Below, piece by piece: positions 1 through 9,740 of a stretch of DNA of 64,000 bases (position 1 is the stretch's first letter; every line of letters starts with the position of its first letter). This stretch comes from Triatoma infestans (taxonomy: Eukaryota > Arthropoda > Insecta > Hemiptera > Reduviidae), in assembly GCA_011037195.1 (NCBI GenBank), contig JAAEAF010000238.1:332735-396734 (forward strand), written 5' to 3'. The notes under the pieces were generated by a model. That model saw only the letters and a list, made by a program, of their open reading frames with translations, did no database searches and was not told where the DNA came from. Made by a program: the position numbers and the translations under genes.

Positions 1-1064
1 CCACAACATCCACAGGGATGATAAGGATACAGGTTAGTCTTTCACGCCGCTCCGCTCTATTAGCCTAACTAATCTTCCTTTGTTTCTTGTCTGATGGTAA
101 AGTCCCTGACAGTATCTCTGCTTTATTCAATATACCTACAAATCATGAGTATAGTTCCCTTCTCTAACTCTCACTTATGCCACAAAATGCCATTGTCTAG
201 TTTCTGCTGCATCAGTCTTACTTTCTACTGCACCCGTCTTTATTCAACTTCATCGGCCAATTTTCCAAAGGTTCCCGTCTACTTTCTATTATATCCGTCT
301 GTTTTCTGCTATACCCAAATATTTTCTATTGTACTAGTGTGTTCTTTAATGTAATTTCCTACTTTCTGCGTACCCGATTTACTCCCACTCCCGATTTCTA
401 CACTCAAAGCGAAGTCGGAACAGTGGCAGTTAGATTACTAAAGGAACAAGGTCCCATTTGCTCCAGGCATAGTGGAGCATATTAGAAACTATGCGAAGAA
501 CTGGGCCTGCCATCTAATATAATGGCTTCTGCACGCAGCTTTGACTAGCCGTGACACCGGATAGAGATACTTGGAAACATGGATCACCAATATTAGGCAA
601 TTTTGTGTGGATCACGGACGGCACCAGGACAGCAGACAGGGTGGCAGCCGGTTAGTGCGGTATCTAAGCCGTCTACTTTCTATTCAGAATCTCATTTTGA
701 CTGACTTAAAATTTATTTTTAAATATCATTTGTGCTATTTCTCCCCTGAATTCAATCCATAATGAAGAAATTCTTTCAAGTTTAATGACATCAGCATCCC
801 TCTTTTCTGTATTTAATTTTAATCTTGTAGCTTTAATTCGAAATTAATTCCTACATTAAATGATTTGTCATGATATAGTATACGGTGCAACTAATAATGT
901 CAAATAAATAAAGGAAATAAAAAATGAGCTCTTTTTACACCCTATTATCTCAACCTCTGGTAGGCTCTGTACAGTAAATACAGGAAAGAGAATTAATAAT
1001 ACAAATTGAGGTGAGAAATCTCGGGTGGGCTCTGATTAATAAAAAACAGCAAAAATATAAATTG
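1..1064. other. No gene recognised; AT-rich sequence with degenerate short repeats
   Basis: I see no recognisable protein here. Between about 100 and 380 pyrimidine-rich phrases of the type TACTTTCTRYTRYACCCGTC recur loosely every 25-35 bases, which looks like a decayed tandem repeat. The short open frames (94-354 and 571-762) match no family I know and follow the low-complexity composition. Confidence 0.4.
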
Positions 1065-1825
1065 AATGAAAATATTGAGTGGACTGTAATAGGATATAAT
1101 TTATAGAAAATGAGGAAATAATACGTTAAAAATTATATGGGAAAATAATGAATACATAAATTAAATTAAAAAATGGGTAGCAAATATTATTTATCACTTT
1201 CAACAGCCAAAGGAATGGCGCTTACCTTAAAACGCAGAATCCTGGTTACCCGTGCTGGAAGGCCCATGTGTCCTTAACCCATATCGGGGTCCATGGGAGA
1301 CGAGAAATAGGAATAAGGAAATAAATCTTATGTGTCTGTAACTCTTGATAATAATTAAATGGGCTCCCAGAAGTGGCACGGCAGGAAACCAACCGGGAGT
1401 AACAACCATGTGATTTCACAATGAGCTGCTCATGCAGGCCCGAGAGAACCGAGCCGCTAAGCCGACAAAAGGACCAGTTTATTTACTACCCAAGAAAACC
1501 AGAAGTAAAAACTAGGGTTTTTAACAATTAAGGACAACCAAACTGGCATAATTGTACAGTATTACACTGTGACCTATTCAAGGAAGTGTTGCATAACGAC
1601 TTACCTTCGAGCTTAAAATGGCGACTAACTAGAGGAGAAAATGCGTACGAAAAACCTCTCTCTACTCTTAGGAAACAGTCTAATAAATTAGTAATTTTTT
1701 TTTTTTTTTTTTTTTTTAATGTATATATATATGGCTTGGGTGTTTTAAAATTAGTAAATTATTATCAAGACAGTACAATACCCCCTCCAGAATAAAATTA
1801 TTGTACGCCATTGGCGGCAAATTTG
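1065..1825. repeat. Dispersed repeat R1, copy 1
   Basis: This stretch shares ordered blocks with 26430-27245: AATATTRAGTGGACTG near the start, AAAGGAATGG.GCTTACCT in the middle and GGCGGCAAATTTGAATT at the end. Homology is patchy but collinear over about 750 bases, so both are old copies of one family. I cannot assign a class; no coding frame is conserved. A poly-T tract (about 1697-1717) lies inside this copy. Confidence 0.6.
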
Positions 1826-2262
1826 AATTTATATTAAAATTATTTTGTTACTTTCTACGGCATTTTATTTTTAACTATTTGCGCAATAAAACTTTATTAT
1901 ATCAGGTGTGAATTACCCTTTTATAGGAAACCACCAAGAATAGTTCACTTCATTTTTCCTATGGCATATGCAGAATGCAAATTTTGATAAGATGGGCACA
2001 GGATGCCAGTGAAATAACATCAAAATCTTCTTTCCTATCTAAATAAATAAATAAATAAATAAAAAAAATTCGTTTCAGGGAATACGTCCATTTGGTTGTA
2101 TGGGACAACAACAGTCTTGGAGTCATTTGTAGGAGAGCCCCTGCGCTATCTGCATACAAATGTTCAACGTTTTCCTTTCTGCTCTTCACAATTGTGAAAC
2201 CAGACTACAATTTTGCCCGTGGAAAAAAAATCTACTTCTACAATATTACCTTTACCATGCAA

Positions 2263-2263
<1 letters not shown>

Positions 2264-2308
<45 letters not shown>
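2264..2308. repeat. (AT)n-(GT)n microsatellite
   Basis: A run of AT dinucleotides passes directly into a run of GT dinucleotides. Several overlapping open frames across it on both strands are artefacts of this simple sequence. Confidence 0.9.
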
Positions 2309-3760
2309 ACACAGAAATACATCACAATACGCATGCGCAACCAACACTCACAAACATATTTTCCTGACAATTTTTTTTTCCACCCCTTTTTCTTTTGTAT
2401 TCTACAAATCAAACTTCTACAGCTTTACGTTTACATACTAGCAAAGAATGTGTACGACATATTTGGTACTCTTAATGCTATATAAACTTGAATGAAATAG
2501 CAACATAATGCACCCTCTGGTACAGTTAAGAAAAAAGTAGAAAGAAGGGGTAGATATAGTTGTTATTCTGCTTACAAAGTAACATTACTTTTATATATTT
2601 TATGAGTTAGTAAGGGCTGTTATTTAAAAAGTTTTAGATTATCTGAATGGAAAAATAATTGAAAAAAATGTTGCGGAGGTGATAGTGATTCACCAGTAAG
2701 TTTTTCTAGCTGATTTCTAAATTTTACTTTAGATGCCTTTTACTTTTCTTTCTTTTTTTACCAAACTCTTAGTTGTCTTTATCATAGAATTCGACGAAGC
2801 AACGGAAAACAGTGAACATAAACTTTAGCACTCACAAAACTACGGTACCCTAGAAATTTCTCTCGTCACTTTTCTAAATTACGCCTAGAATTAATGTCTA
2901 CTATTTCAAGCAAGAACAAAACCACTAAGTGATATTAAATTTCTTGAAATTCCGTTCAGTTTTTATGGAAATATCGAACAAAATTAGCTTCACCGGATAG
3001 GTAAAAGTTTTTCCCAATGTGATTTTTAACGTTGTGATCTTTTTAAGATAACTGAAATCTTTAAATTCAATACGGTTAGGCCTAAAGACAAAGCTTTACT
3101 GTATTTTATGCTTGCTCCAGCAGAAGAACCTTATGGTTCTTACTCTTGGTATTTTAACAAAAAAGATGTCCAAAATTTAAAAAATGCCCAGTTTTTATAT
3201 CGCTGTGACTTTTATCAAATATGTGGAGGTGCCCTCCTTCTTGATGTGAAATTTTGGAGGGTTTTATGTATAATGCATTATTTCATTTTTTCATTTGCTT
3301 GTGGAGATATTCCCCCATTCAAATAGAATTGAGTTTACAATAAAATAAACATTTTTTTTTTTTAAAGAAAACTATTTCCAATGGAATACTTGGATAAGAA
3401 ATAACTGAACTCATAGAAAGAAATAAAATTTAAATAAAAGTAACTAACAAAGAGAGGGGAAAAAAAAACAAACAAAAAACACCATTCTTCAAGAAAAAAT
3501 TACACATTGAAAATGTTTATTGTTTTTTTAACTGTTTAATAACCTTTATGAACTTTTTTTTTTTATAAGTTTTATAATTTCAACCACACAGATTAAATGC
3601 CAAGAAAAGTCAAGAAATTTAACAATACTTTATTATACTTTCAAAAGTTACACGTTTATACCAAACACACAGTTTGAATTCGAAATTGGTTACACAAACG
3701 TACACAAACAGTATAATTAATATAGTAACTAACTGGTTCGACTGTCTCCTAAATATTCGG
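2309..3760. other. No gene recognised
   Basis: AT-rich sequence without recognisable domains. A 72-codon open frame at 3108-3326 has no motif I recognise. One TACGCATGCGCA palindrome occurs near 2328-2340, the same core found twice at the left end of the provirus. Confidence 0.35.
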
Positions 3761-3789
3761 CACTTATTCGAGAAGATGTCATCATGATT

Positions 3790-3935
3790 TTTATCAAAAT
3801 AATCTCAGTAGTAGGGAAAAGAGAGTCCAGGTGCACATGACGTCTTCAACGTCGGATCTAAATCTCCCATCTTCATTATCAACGGTAGGGTGGAGACAAA
3901 TTAAGAAGAAAAAATTATAAAATTAAGAGAAGAGG
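3790..3935 (-). repeat. SINE-B body fragment, inverted
   Basis: Reading leftward, this matches the body of the tRNA-derived SINE-B at 4505-4725: the AATTTGTCTCCACCCTACC-like block, then a block around CCGACGTTGAAGACGTCAT and the GGACTCTCTTTTCCCTACTAC-like block. The tRNA-like head is not seen on this copy. It lies just left of the solo-type LTR and inverted to the copy on the other side. Confidence 0.6.
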
Positions 3936-3957
3936 TGTTTATATATATATATATATA

Positions 3958-4274
3958 TGTAGGATTGAAATTATAGGAATACTGATATTAAGAAGGCGTC
4001 TGTTCAAAAAACAATCAATGTTTAATGAAATTCTGAATACACACATAGCGAGACTCTCATGTAATTATTACTTTACAATCTTTATAGATAGCTAACAACT
4101 TTTGCTTATAAAAACACTTAAAACACACAGCACTTCTTTAATTCACATAATATTTAACAACTTAACCTTTTTCCAACTCCAAAACATCATAAACTGGATA
4201 TAACCTTCATTGTTCCCTCTCTAGGTGGCAACACTGCCAAAATCGGCCCCCTCGCTCAGATATTCATCCCCACA
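3958..4274 (-). mobile_element. Retrotransposon LTR, left copy
   Basis: The segment starts TGTAGGATTG and ends TCATCCCCACA, i.e. TG...CA ends, and matches the LTR at 18426-18741 almost base for base. It is flanked on both sides by TATATA, compatible with a target duplication, but the surrounding (AT)n makes this weak. Orientation is leftward because the related copy has its primer-binding site and gag on its left. No gag or pol lies beside this copy; the next sequence is the flanking duplication starting at 4275. Confidence 0.75.
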
Positions 4275-4504
4275 TATATATAATTAAGCAGATGTCATAT
4301 GATAATCTCAGTTTAAGAAAAAACTTAAATATAATACGTAATATAATAGTGTTAGCGGCGTCTCAATTGAAAGAGAAATGCCGGAGTGTGACAGAGAGAG
4401 AGAGAGATTGACCTAGAAAGAGAAACGAGCAGAGAGAGAGTGGTGCATTAGAAGACAGACAGAGTGAGCGACCAACTTGACAGGACTTAAAAATACATAC
4501 GATT

Positions 4505-4725
4505 CCAACTGGCAGTGATGGTGTAATGGTTAGATCTGCCGGCTTTTGGAGTAAAAGGTCACAGGATCAAAACTTGGTGTATTTTACAATTTTTTCTTCT
4601 TAATTTGCCTCCACCCTACCATTGTAAGTAAGGTGGATTTAAATCCGACGTTGACGACGTCATATGCGCCAGGACTCTCTTATCCCTACTACTAACCTCC
4701 CGTAAAACATTTTCAATATTAAAAA
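4505..4725 (+). repeat. SINE-B, tRNA-derived
   Basis: The head, around GGTGTAATGGTTAGATCTGC, resembles a tRNA A box, and CAGGATCAAAACTTGG about 40 bases on is a degraded B box. The body leads to the GACGTCATATGCGCCAGGAC block and an A-rich tail. A near-identical copy lies in the right-hand duplication (18967-19190), an inverted fragment at 3790-3935 and a related member at 29844-30060. Confidence 0.65.
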
Positions 4726-4784
4726 AAAAAGAGATCTCTAAATTAGAAAAGAAATATTATGTACTTATTAATTTTTTTTTTTTA

Positions 4785-5010
4785 ATTAAGGCGCGCAACA
4801 GCTACGGTCATTTGCGCCCGGAGCCTTCTCAGTGCACTGCCGGCCTCCGGACAGTGTTCTCTTATTACAGACAACACTGTCCATCACCGGACAGTGAGCT
4901 GTAAAGGCTCCTAGGAAGAGAAAATATAAGGGCAGCACGGCTGGATTCGAACCCGGAATCTCCGCGTTACTAGTCCAGCGCGCTACCACTGAGCTAACCC
5001 CTTCCTTCTT
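4785..5010 (-). repeat. SINE-A, tRNA-derived, poly-A subtype
   Basis: Read leftward it begins GGGGTTAGCTCAGTGGTAGC, a good A box, followed by GGTTCGAATCC, a good B box. The body carries the family signature CCTAGGAGCC...CACTGTC...GGAGGCCGGCAGTGCACTG and ends in an A-rich tail. A tRNA gene is excluded because the stems do not continue and the sequence recurs many times. Confidence 0.85.
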
Positions 5011-5640
5011 ATTAATTTGAACATTGTTCAATTATTTTATGGAATACAATTTTTTTAAATTTGCTTCTTATATCTAAATAAATAAGTTACAATATAATAT
5101 TGCCGATTTAAATCGCTCCTATTTTTATTGTTTAAGTTATAAAATAGTAGATATCATGTAATAACATTATCAGATATTTAAATTATGAACATTTTCTACT
5201 TCATATTTCAAAATATATTTATTTCTAGGCACCTCACAAATTGGGCATACAATCAGAAAATGGTATAGACTTGCTTCTATTGTTACATACCAAGCATTCA
5301 ATGTCACCTTGAAATTTATAAAAATCTACCATTGTAAACAATTCTAAAATAAAGAGGTTGACGTATTCGTATTCTGAGTTTGGAAATAGGTATTCTTTTG
5401 TATTTAAATACTGCTCTCCTTCTATTGCTAAACTACTAATTAGAATTAAAATGGGGATGTATGACCGACTGAATATCAAGAGATATTTTGTGTTTTTTTT
5501 TTTATTTCTTTTTTTTATAGTTGTTTTTTTTTTAATTTGTGTTTTCAAGTTCGATTTTGAATTGACGTTTTCAGCATACTCCTAAAGTCATAAGTTTATT
5601 TTCTAGTTGTGAAAACCAGTTGAATTTAATATTACAATTA

Positions 5641-5870
5641 GAGGGGGGATTAGCTGAGTGATTAGCGCATTGGACTCCCACACGGAAGTACCCGGTTTCG
5701 AGTTCAGTGCTACCCTTAGATTTTTTCTTCCTAGAAACCTCTACAGCAAACTGTTCGGTGATGGGCAGTGTTGTCTGTAGCGAGAGAACACTGTCCGGAG
5801 GCCGGCAGTGCACTGAGAAGGCCCCGGGCGCTAATGATCATAGATGTTAAAGCGCATTAAATTAAAAAGA
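5641..5870 (+). repeat. SINE-A variant
   Basis: The head GGATTAGCTGAGTGATTAGC (A box) and GGTTTCGAGTTC (degraded B box) are followed by the SINE-A body ending GGCCGGCAGTGCACTGAGAA. The anticodon-like region differs from the other copies, suggesting a diverged subfamily. The tail runs into A-rich sequence. Confidence 0.8.
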
Positions 5871-6574
5871 AAATATTGCAATTTATTCTTAGACTTTTCA
5901 ATTTTTCTACAAAAATTTTTGGAAGCCGCTCACTGTCTAACATGCCACCGTCGGAGCATTGTTTTTAAAGTACCTATTACGGTAGCGTCTAAACCAACTT
6001 CCAAACGGGCGAAGTGGTTAAGAGTGTTTTCGCGCCCACTGATATATGAATTTAAAATACTGTAGTTGATCTTTTCCAATTTTTGGCAATATAGTGGGGC
6101 CCACATTTCTGAGGGGTAAAGCAAAACCATCGCTTTCAGCAGTGTTTTCTTTGTGACTAGTGAATCTGATTTAACCTTTGAAAGAATTTCTCTTACTTTA
6201 TAAGAAGCTAACTGCCATTTTTTAATGAATTTTTCCGCTGGTGCATTAACTAGTTTAATCCTAACTTGTTAAAAAGCGCACAGAGAAAACCGGATGGAAA
6301 TATATATATATATATATAGGGAGATATATATATGACATATATTTTGTACAATTTAAATAAAGTCTGCCAAGTTTATTCTTTTTCGTATCTAAAAAATTAA
6401 TCCAAAGTAAAATGAAATTGTGAGCTGTGTATAATGGAACATTTCCTCTCATTTCGTCTAACCTAAAAGTAAATTAAATTACATCCTCAATTCAAATAAA
6501 CTCAATTTGCCATGCCTTAGAGTTTGTGTGTGTGTGTGAGAGTAGGTAAAAAAGGGGCATTCTGAAACACTCCA

Positions 6575-6800
6575 ACATGGCGGCCGTGTTGTGTGAGCTC
6601 CTTGCCATGGGTTCAAGCGGGCTCGGTTAGATAGTTACCCCACCCTGTGCCCCGGCCCCCCTCGCCCTAAGTTTAGCCGGTTTCAGCCCCTTCCCTGGGT
6701 TCGACCCCCTCTCCGAGATAGTTACCCCTCCCTACCTCCCGGCCCCCTCGCCCCTAATTTTTACCCCCACCCTACCCCTCTCCCAAAAAAGTCCCCTCAT
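6575..6800. other. C-rich segment at the provirus left edge
   Basis: About 200 bases are strikingly rich in C on the plus strand, with recurring CCCCTCGCCC and TAGTTACCCC phrases, against an AT-rich background. An AACATGGCGGCC sequence, a YY1-like core, lies at its left end. Function is unknown; it could be terminal or promoter sequence of the element or an unrelated repeat. Confidence 0.4.
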
Positions 6801-6816
6801 CCTAGTTTTAGACAAT

Positions 6817-6990
6817 CAACTGTTGGTATAATGGAACTTACGCATGCGCAATGGAGTTTGCTGTTGACCACACCTTACCAAATTAGTCAGCTTAAAACTG
6901 TTTCTCTCTCAACTATCGGTAGAATGGAATTTCCTGTTTTTTACGCATGCGCCGTGGAGTTTTGACCACACCTGCGCATGCGGTGTGAGA
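6817..6990 (+). promoter_or_regulatory. Paired direct repeat with NRF-1-like palindromes
   Basis: Two imperfect copies of one unit (about 6817-6874 and 6910-6972) each contain ACGCATGCGC followed by a TGGAGTTT...TTGACCACACC block. A third palindrome, TGCGCATGCG, follows at 6973-6982. The core fits the NRF-1 (insect erect wing) consensus YGCGCAYGCGCR. The array ends about 55 bases before the ATG at 7044, so a promoter role is the simplest inference; an origin or terminal role is possible. Confidence 0.5.
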
Positions 6991-7043
6991 GAAAACAGCT
7001 GCTTTGAATAAATTTTTTTCCTCTTACTTTATTGTTGGTAACA

Positions 7044-7376
7044 ATGGCTGATGTATGGGAGAGAATAGTTGCTCTGGAGAATTATCAAAAATTTAAAAAT
7101 AAATTTTCCTCCATGAATGTAGATGATGACGGTCCTGATTTTATCAAGAAAATGTTTGTCTTAAACCAGCAGTTATTGACGTTGCAAGAATATTCGAAGA
7201 AATTTATTGAAAAAGCGTCTAATGGTCACTATAAACAATGCATTTGGTCAAAGTCTAAAGAGAGACGTGCTGATATATGTATCTGTACTATTATATATGA
7301 ACATGGAATGCGCATTAAATTAGATCTAATTGATCTATTTGGAAATAGCGAAGGATGTTGTCCTTGTGGTTTGTGA
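7044..7376 (+). CDS. Small conserved protein S of unknown function
   Basis: The 110-codon frame is read from ATG at 7044; an in-frame TTG at 7032 is a less likely start. The N-terminus has M-A-D-x-W followed by I-V-A-x-E-N-Y-Q-K-F, the middle is probably helical, and the C-terminus has a short cysteine cluster (CCPC). I do not recognise a family. A degraded relative lies at 29290-29520 beside the second provirus: it shares M-x-D, I-x-A, N-Y-x-K-F, S-N-G-H-Y and a basic IKL/FKL block near the C-terminus. That makes it an element gene rather than a chance frame. Here it points right at the left edge, away from the adjacent leftward genes; NRF-1-like repeats lie upstream. Confidence 0.65.
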   Translation: MADVWERIVALENYQKFKNKFSSMNVDDDGPDFIKKMFVLNQQLLTLQEYSKKFIEKASNGHYKQCIWSKSKERRADICICTIIYEHGMRIKLDLIDLFGNSEGCCPCGL

Positions 7377-7486
7377 AGTGAATTTTTTTTGTATATGATG
7401 TGTGTGAGTAAAACTTCATGTTTAAATAATTGTAAAAAAAAAACTTTGTTTGAAATATATTAAAAATTTTTTTAAATTTTTTCTCC

Positions 7487-7620
7487 AAGTATTTAAATTC
7501 ATTTCCAAGTATTTAACACATCTTTCCTTATGTTCACTTAAGTATGCTTCAAGTGCTCAATATATACCACACCCATCACACTGTTTAAAAATCTGGAGGA
7601 CGTTGTCCTCATAGTTTTAT
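7487..7620 (-). pseudogene. Degraded second copy of the zinc-finger gene
   Basis: Read leftward, this encodes F-K-x-C-D-G-C-G-x-Y, a stop where tryptophan stands in the paralogue, then L-S-E-H-x-E-R-C. This is the second finger of the protein at 7879-8088. A further stop lies upstream and the first finger is not recognisable. It sits directly downstream of the intact copy in the same orientation, so it is a tandem duplicate that decayed. Confidence 0.7.
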
Positions 7621-7878
7621 GTGCTGGTTAAGAAAAAAATTTATGTGATAAAATGTAAGGAATAAAATAAAATAAAATTTCATTTTTAATACATTTTTAT
7701 TTTGTTTAGTTTTAATACACTTTTAACTATATATATTCAACTATATATACACTTTTAACTAATACTTTTAACAAAATCTTCTCCTGAGTATACTAAAACA
7801 AAAGAACGAAAAAAAAATGAAAACAAAAAAAAAACAAAAGTTTTATGAAAGAAAAAAATAAAGTACTCACAATCTTAT

Positions 7879-8088
7879 TTATAAATCGTTAAATTGATGT
7901 AATAAATCTTGAAATTCTTTAAATTTAATGCATCTTTTTTGATGCTCTTCTAATTGCAGTATGGGCGCCCAATACACCCCACACCCTTCACATCTTTTGA
8001 AGTCGGGGTTCTGCCGCGAACATTTATAAAGATGCGGTATGAGCCGCGTCCTTTTTATAAAGTGTAGCGGGCTTATTGGGCACCGCAT
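7879..8088 (-). CDS. CHHC zinc-finger protein (GTSF1/U11-48K-like finger)
   Basis: The 69-codon frame starts at ATG 8088. Near the N-terminus the spacing C-x5-H-x9-H-x3-C (C3, H9, H19, C23) matches the CHHC finger of U11-48K and of GTSF1, a cofactor of piRNA-guided silencing in animals. A second unit, C-x2-C...H-x3-C, follows at about residues 33-53, departing from the CHHC spacing by having Cys-Cys at its start. GTSF1 proteins carry two such fingers in tandem. Zinc binding is inferred from spacing; whether the protein acts on RNA, imitates host GTSF1 or was captured from it is open. Two TATATATAA-type sequences lie about 20-60 bases upstream (8105-8150). Direct repeats containing AAGTACTCACAAT lie at its 3' end and upstream (about 8168), suggesting the gene was duplicated in tandem. 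Confidence 0.7.
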   Translation of the reverse strand: MRCPISPLHFIKRTRLIPHLYKCSRQNPDFKRCEGCGVYWAPILQLEEHQKRCIKFKEFQDLLHQFNDL

Positions 8089-8193
8089 TACTATAACAAA
8101 GAAAAGTTATATATATAAAATAATAAAATAAAAGTTATATATATAAAAAAAGTTTTACGAAAGAAAAAAGTACTCACAATCCATATCTCTATC

Positions 8194-8421
8194 GTGGATG
8201 CGTATTTCAGGCATTGTATGAGAACTAATATAACTACTGGACCTGGAGAGATATATATATACGTACTAGACCCCACTCCAGGTAGAAAAGATGTGTGGGT
8301 GAATCATACCGGCATGGGAGAAAATAAATGGGTAAAAAAAGAAGATAAATTTTTATATAAAAAAATATTTTTATTAAACAATTGTTTTAAATTCCATTTT
8401 TCACAATCCATACACATTTAG
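8194..8421 (+). CDS. Possible small ORF, unrecognised
   Basis: This 75-codon frame begins ATG at 8194. Its middle part, with D-P-T-P-G-R-K-D and W-V-N-H-T-G-M-G, has a varied composition more like protein than the surrounding simple sequence. It matches nothing I know, overlaps the 3' end of the leftward gene at 8387, and opposes its neighbours. It may be a captured exon or chance. Confidence 0.25.
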   Translation: MDAYFRHCMRTNITTGPGEIYIYVLDPTPGRKDVWVNHTGMGENKWVKKEDKFLYKKIFLLNNCFKFHFSQSIHI

Positions 8422-8917
8422 GATTTCGCGATTTATAGATATAGCAGGGGCAGTTTTTAATTAAATAAATTGCTATTTCGGTTTTGCAATAAACACAATT
8501 AACCACATTATCTTTTAGTTTAATAAATACATTAAATGAAAGTATCTCTTCACTTACATCTAATTGACAATTTTTAAATGTATTTAATCTAACTTCATAT
8601 ACATCAAAATCTATTAATGAACTGTTTTCCCTCATAGATTTAATTAACATTTTACAATTTTTTAAAGCACAATCAAATTTATCATTAATTAACATATTAT
8701 GATAGTCACATTTACTCTCATTATACTTGATGGATTTTATACTAGGACAACCAAAATTTTCTAAATTAAAAACAGTTTTTCCAATATGTTCACTTAGAAA
8801 ATTACACTTTTCCAGTCCTTTGCTATGAGAGAAACATTTTAATGCAAATATTTGCAAAACAAAGGGTGCTGCCCAAATAGATCGGGTTGCTAGACACACA
8901 GCGTACCAATCAGTCAA
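8387..8917 (-). pseudogene. Conserved element gene of unknown function, C-terminal part
   Basis: From about residue 34 the frame carries K-G-L-E-K, then N-L-E-x-F-G-C-P-S-I and paired C/H positions (C-D-Y-H; C-A-L-K-N-C-K). From memory of arthropod element proteins, these follow an N-terminal half like that at 9705-9980, so the two are parts of one gene split by the LINE at 8935-9650. The first 25-30 residues of this frame probably belong to the junction. Function is unknown; the Cys/His pairs suggest metal binding. It lies downstream of the capsid gene in the leftward block. Confidence 0.6.
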
Positions 8918-8934
8918 TCAAGATATATAGATAA

Positions 8935-9650
8935 AGTGGAAAAAAAAGAAGTCAACACCAATACTACACTATTGAGAGATCCTCAATTCGTCAGGCAAAA
9001 AAAAGAAAATCGTTCCTAACACTAATACAATATGTCAACAGAATAAAATAAAATAAAATAAACCAAACCAGCAACAGAAACATCCAAATCAGAATAATAA
9101 CATATCATAATCATACAATACCAACAAATAAGCGGGCAGAACAATCAAACTCATGTCCCGTAGATGTGGTGGTGGATAATGCCAATCGAGTCCACAATGA
9201 TAGACTCCGCCAAGGCCTCCAACTTCCTCAGATCAATCCCTAGCTCCTGAAGGAAGCTGAAAGTCAGCTTAGGGATGACACCTCGGGCACCGAACCAGAG
9301 ACCCCGAACCCGAAACTCTCGGTCACCGAAGTCATGGAACCTCTCTTTCAAGAAGGGGACACAACTCTCATATATACCTTTTTTTTCCAAGTCCACCTTC
9401 TCCGCCTGGTCCGGGTCATTGCTCTCGAATCTCACGGTCGGGTCGAGGACTAGAGCCGATCTGTCGCGGTCATGAAGGGCGACTATATCGGCATACCTCG
9501 TCGATCCCGCTGAGTCGATGCAATAAACTTCCTAAAAGCATGTATATCCTTTTTCCTTCAGGAGCCGAATTAGCTCGTGCTTGACCTTATGGTGGCGTCG
9601 AGTGATAAGGAGGGAGTTAAATGGGCATTTTCCCAGCACATGAGCTAATT
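8935..9650 (-). mobile_element. LINE fragment with REL-type endonuclease, inserted in element gene
   Basis: Reading leftward from about 9650, the translation shows a short H-x-L-G-x-C-P block, then R-R-H-H-K, then G-S-T-R-Y-A-D-I followed by a hydrophobic strand and D-P-T-V-R-F-E. This is the R...PD-(D/E)XK-type nuclease region at the C-terminus of restriction-like-endonuclease LINEs. An in-frame TAG lies at 9532-9534; the remaining frame is open to 9151. The 3' part is non-coding and includes an AAAAT-type run at about 9043-9061. It is 5'-truncated and splits the gene whose parts lie at 8387-8917 and 9705-9980. Confidence 0.75.
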
Positions 9651-9740
9651 CGAAGTTGCATAACTATATTTTTATTTTTATTCGGAGTTGCATAACTATA
9701 TTTATTATTCTTCTGGAGTTGCATAACTATATTTCAAAGT
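9650..9740. repeat. Short tandem repeat at the LINE insertion edge
   Basis: The phrase GAGTTGCATAACTATATTT (or GAAGTTGC...) occurs three times in about 90 bases. It resembles the sequence just upstream of the same gene's promoter near 10000-10024 (GGAGTTGCAGCTGTATTTAT). It may have been generated during the LINE insertion or repair. Confidence 0.65.

Larger units (their letters stand above)
4275..6540. repeat. Left copy of large direct repeat (flank B)
   Basis: This non-LTR sequence recurs at 18742-20996. The first half shows scattered substitutions and small indels, for example in the GA-rich tract near 4390-4440 and the T-tracts near 5490-5530. From about 5560 to 6510 I see no difference by eye. 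The repeat ends in a (GT)n tract at about 6523-6539; beyond it the two copies are unrelated. It contains three SINE copies and no recognisable gene; the matching open frames in both copies are SINE or spacer sequence. Confidence 0.85.

Noticed and set aside
2092..2485. Several overlapping frames on both strands
   Set aside because: They are produced by the (AT)n-(GT)n microsatellite at 2264-2308.
4930..5010. tRNA gene candidates (also at 19400, 33430, 50400, 51680, 62380)
   Set aside because: A and B boxes are present but acceptor and anticodon stems do not close, and the same head is followed by a repeated body; these are SINE-A heads.
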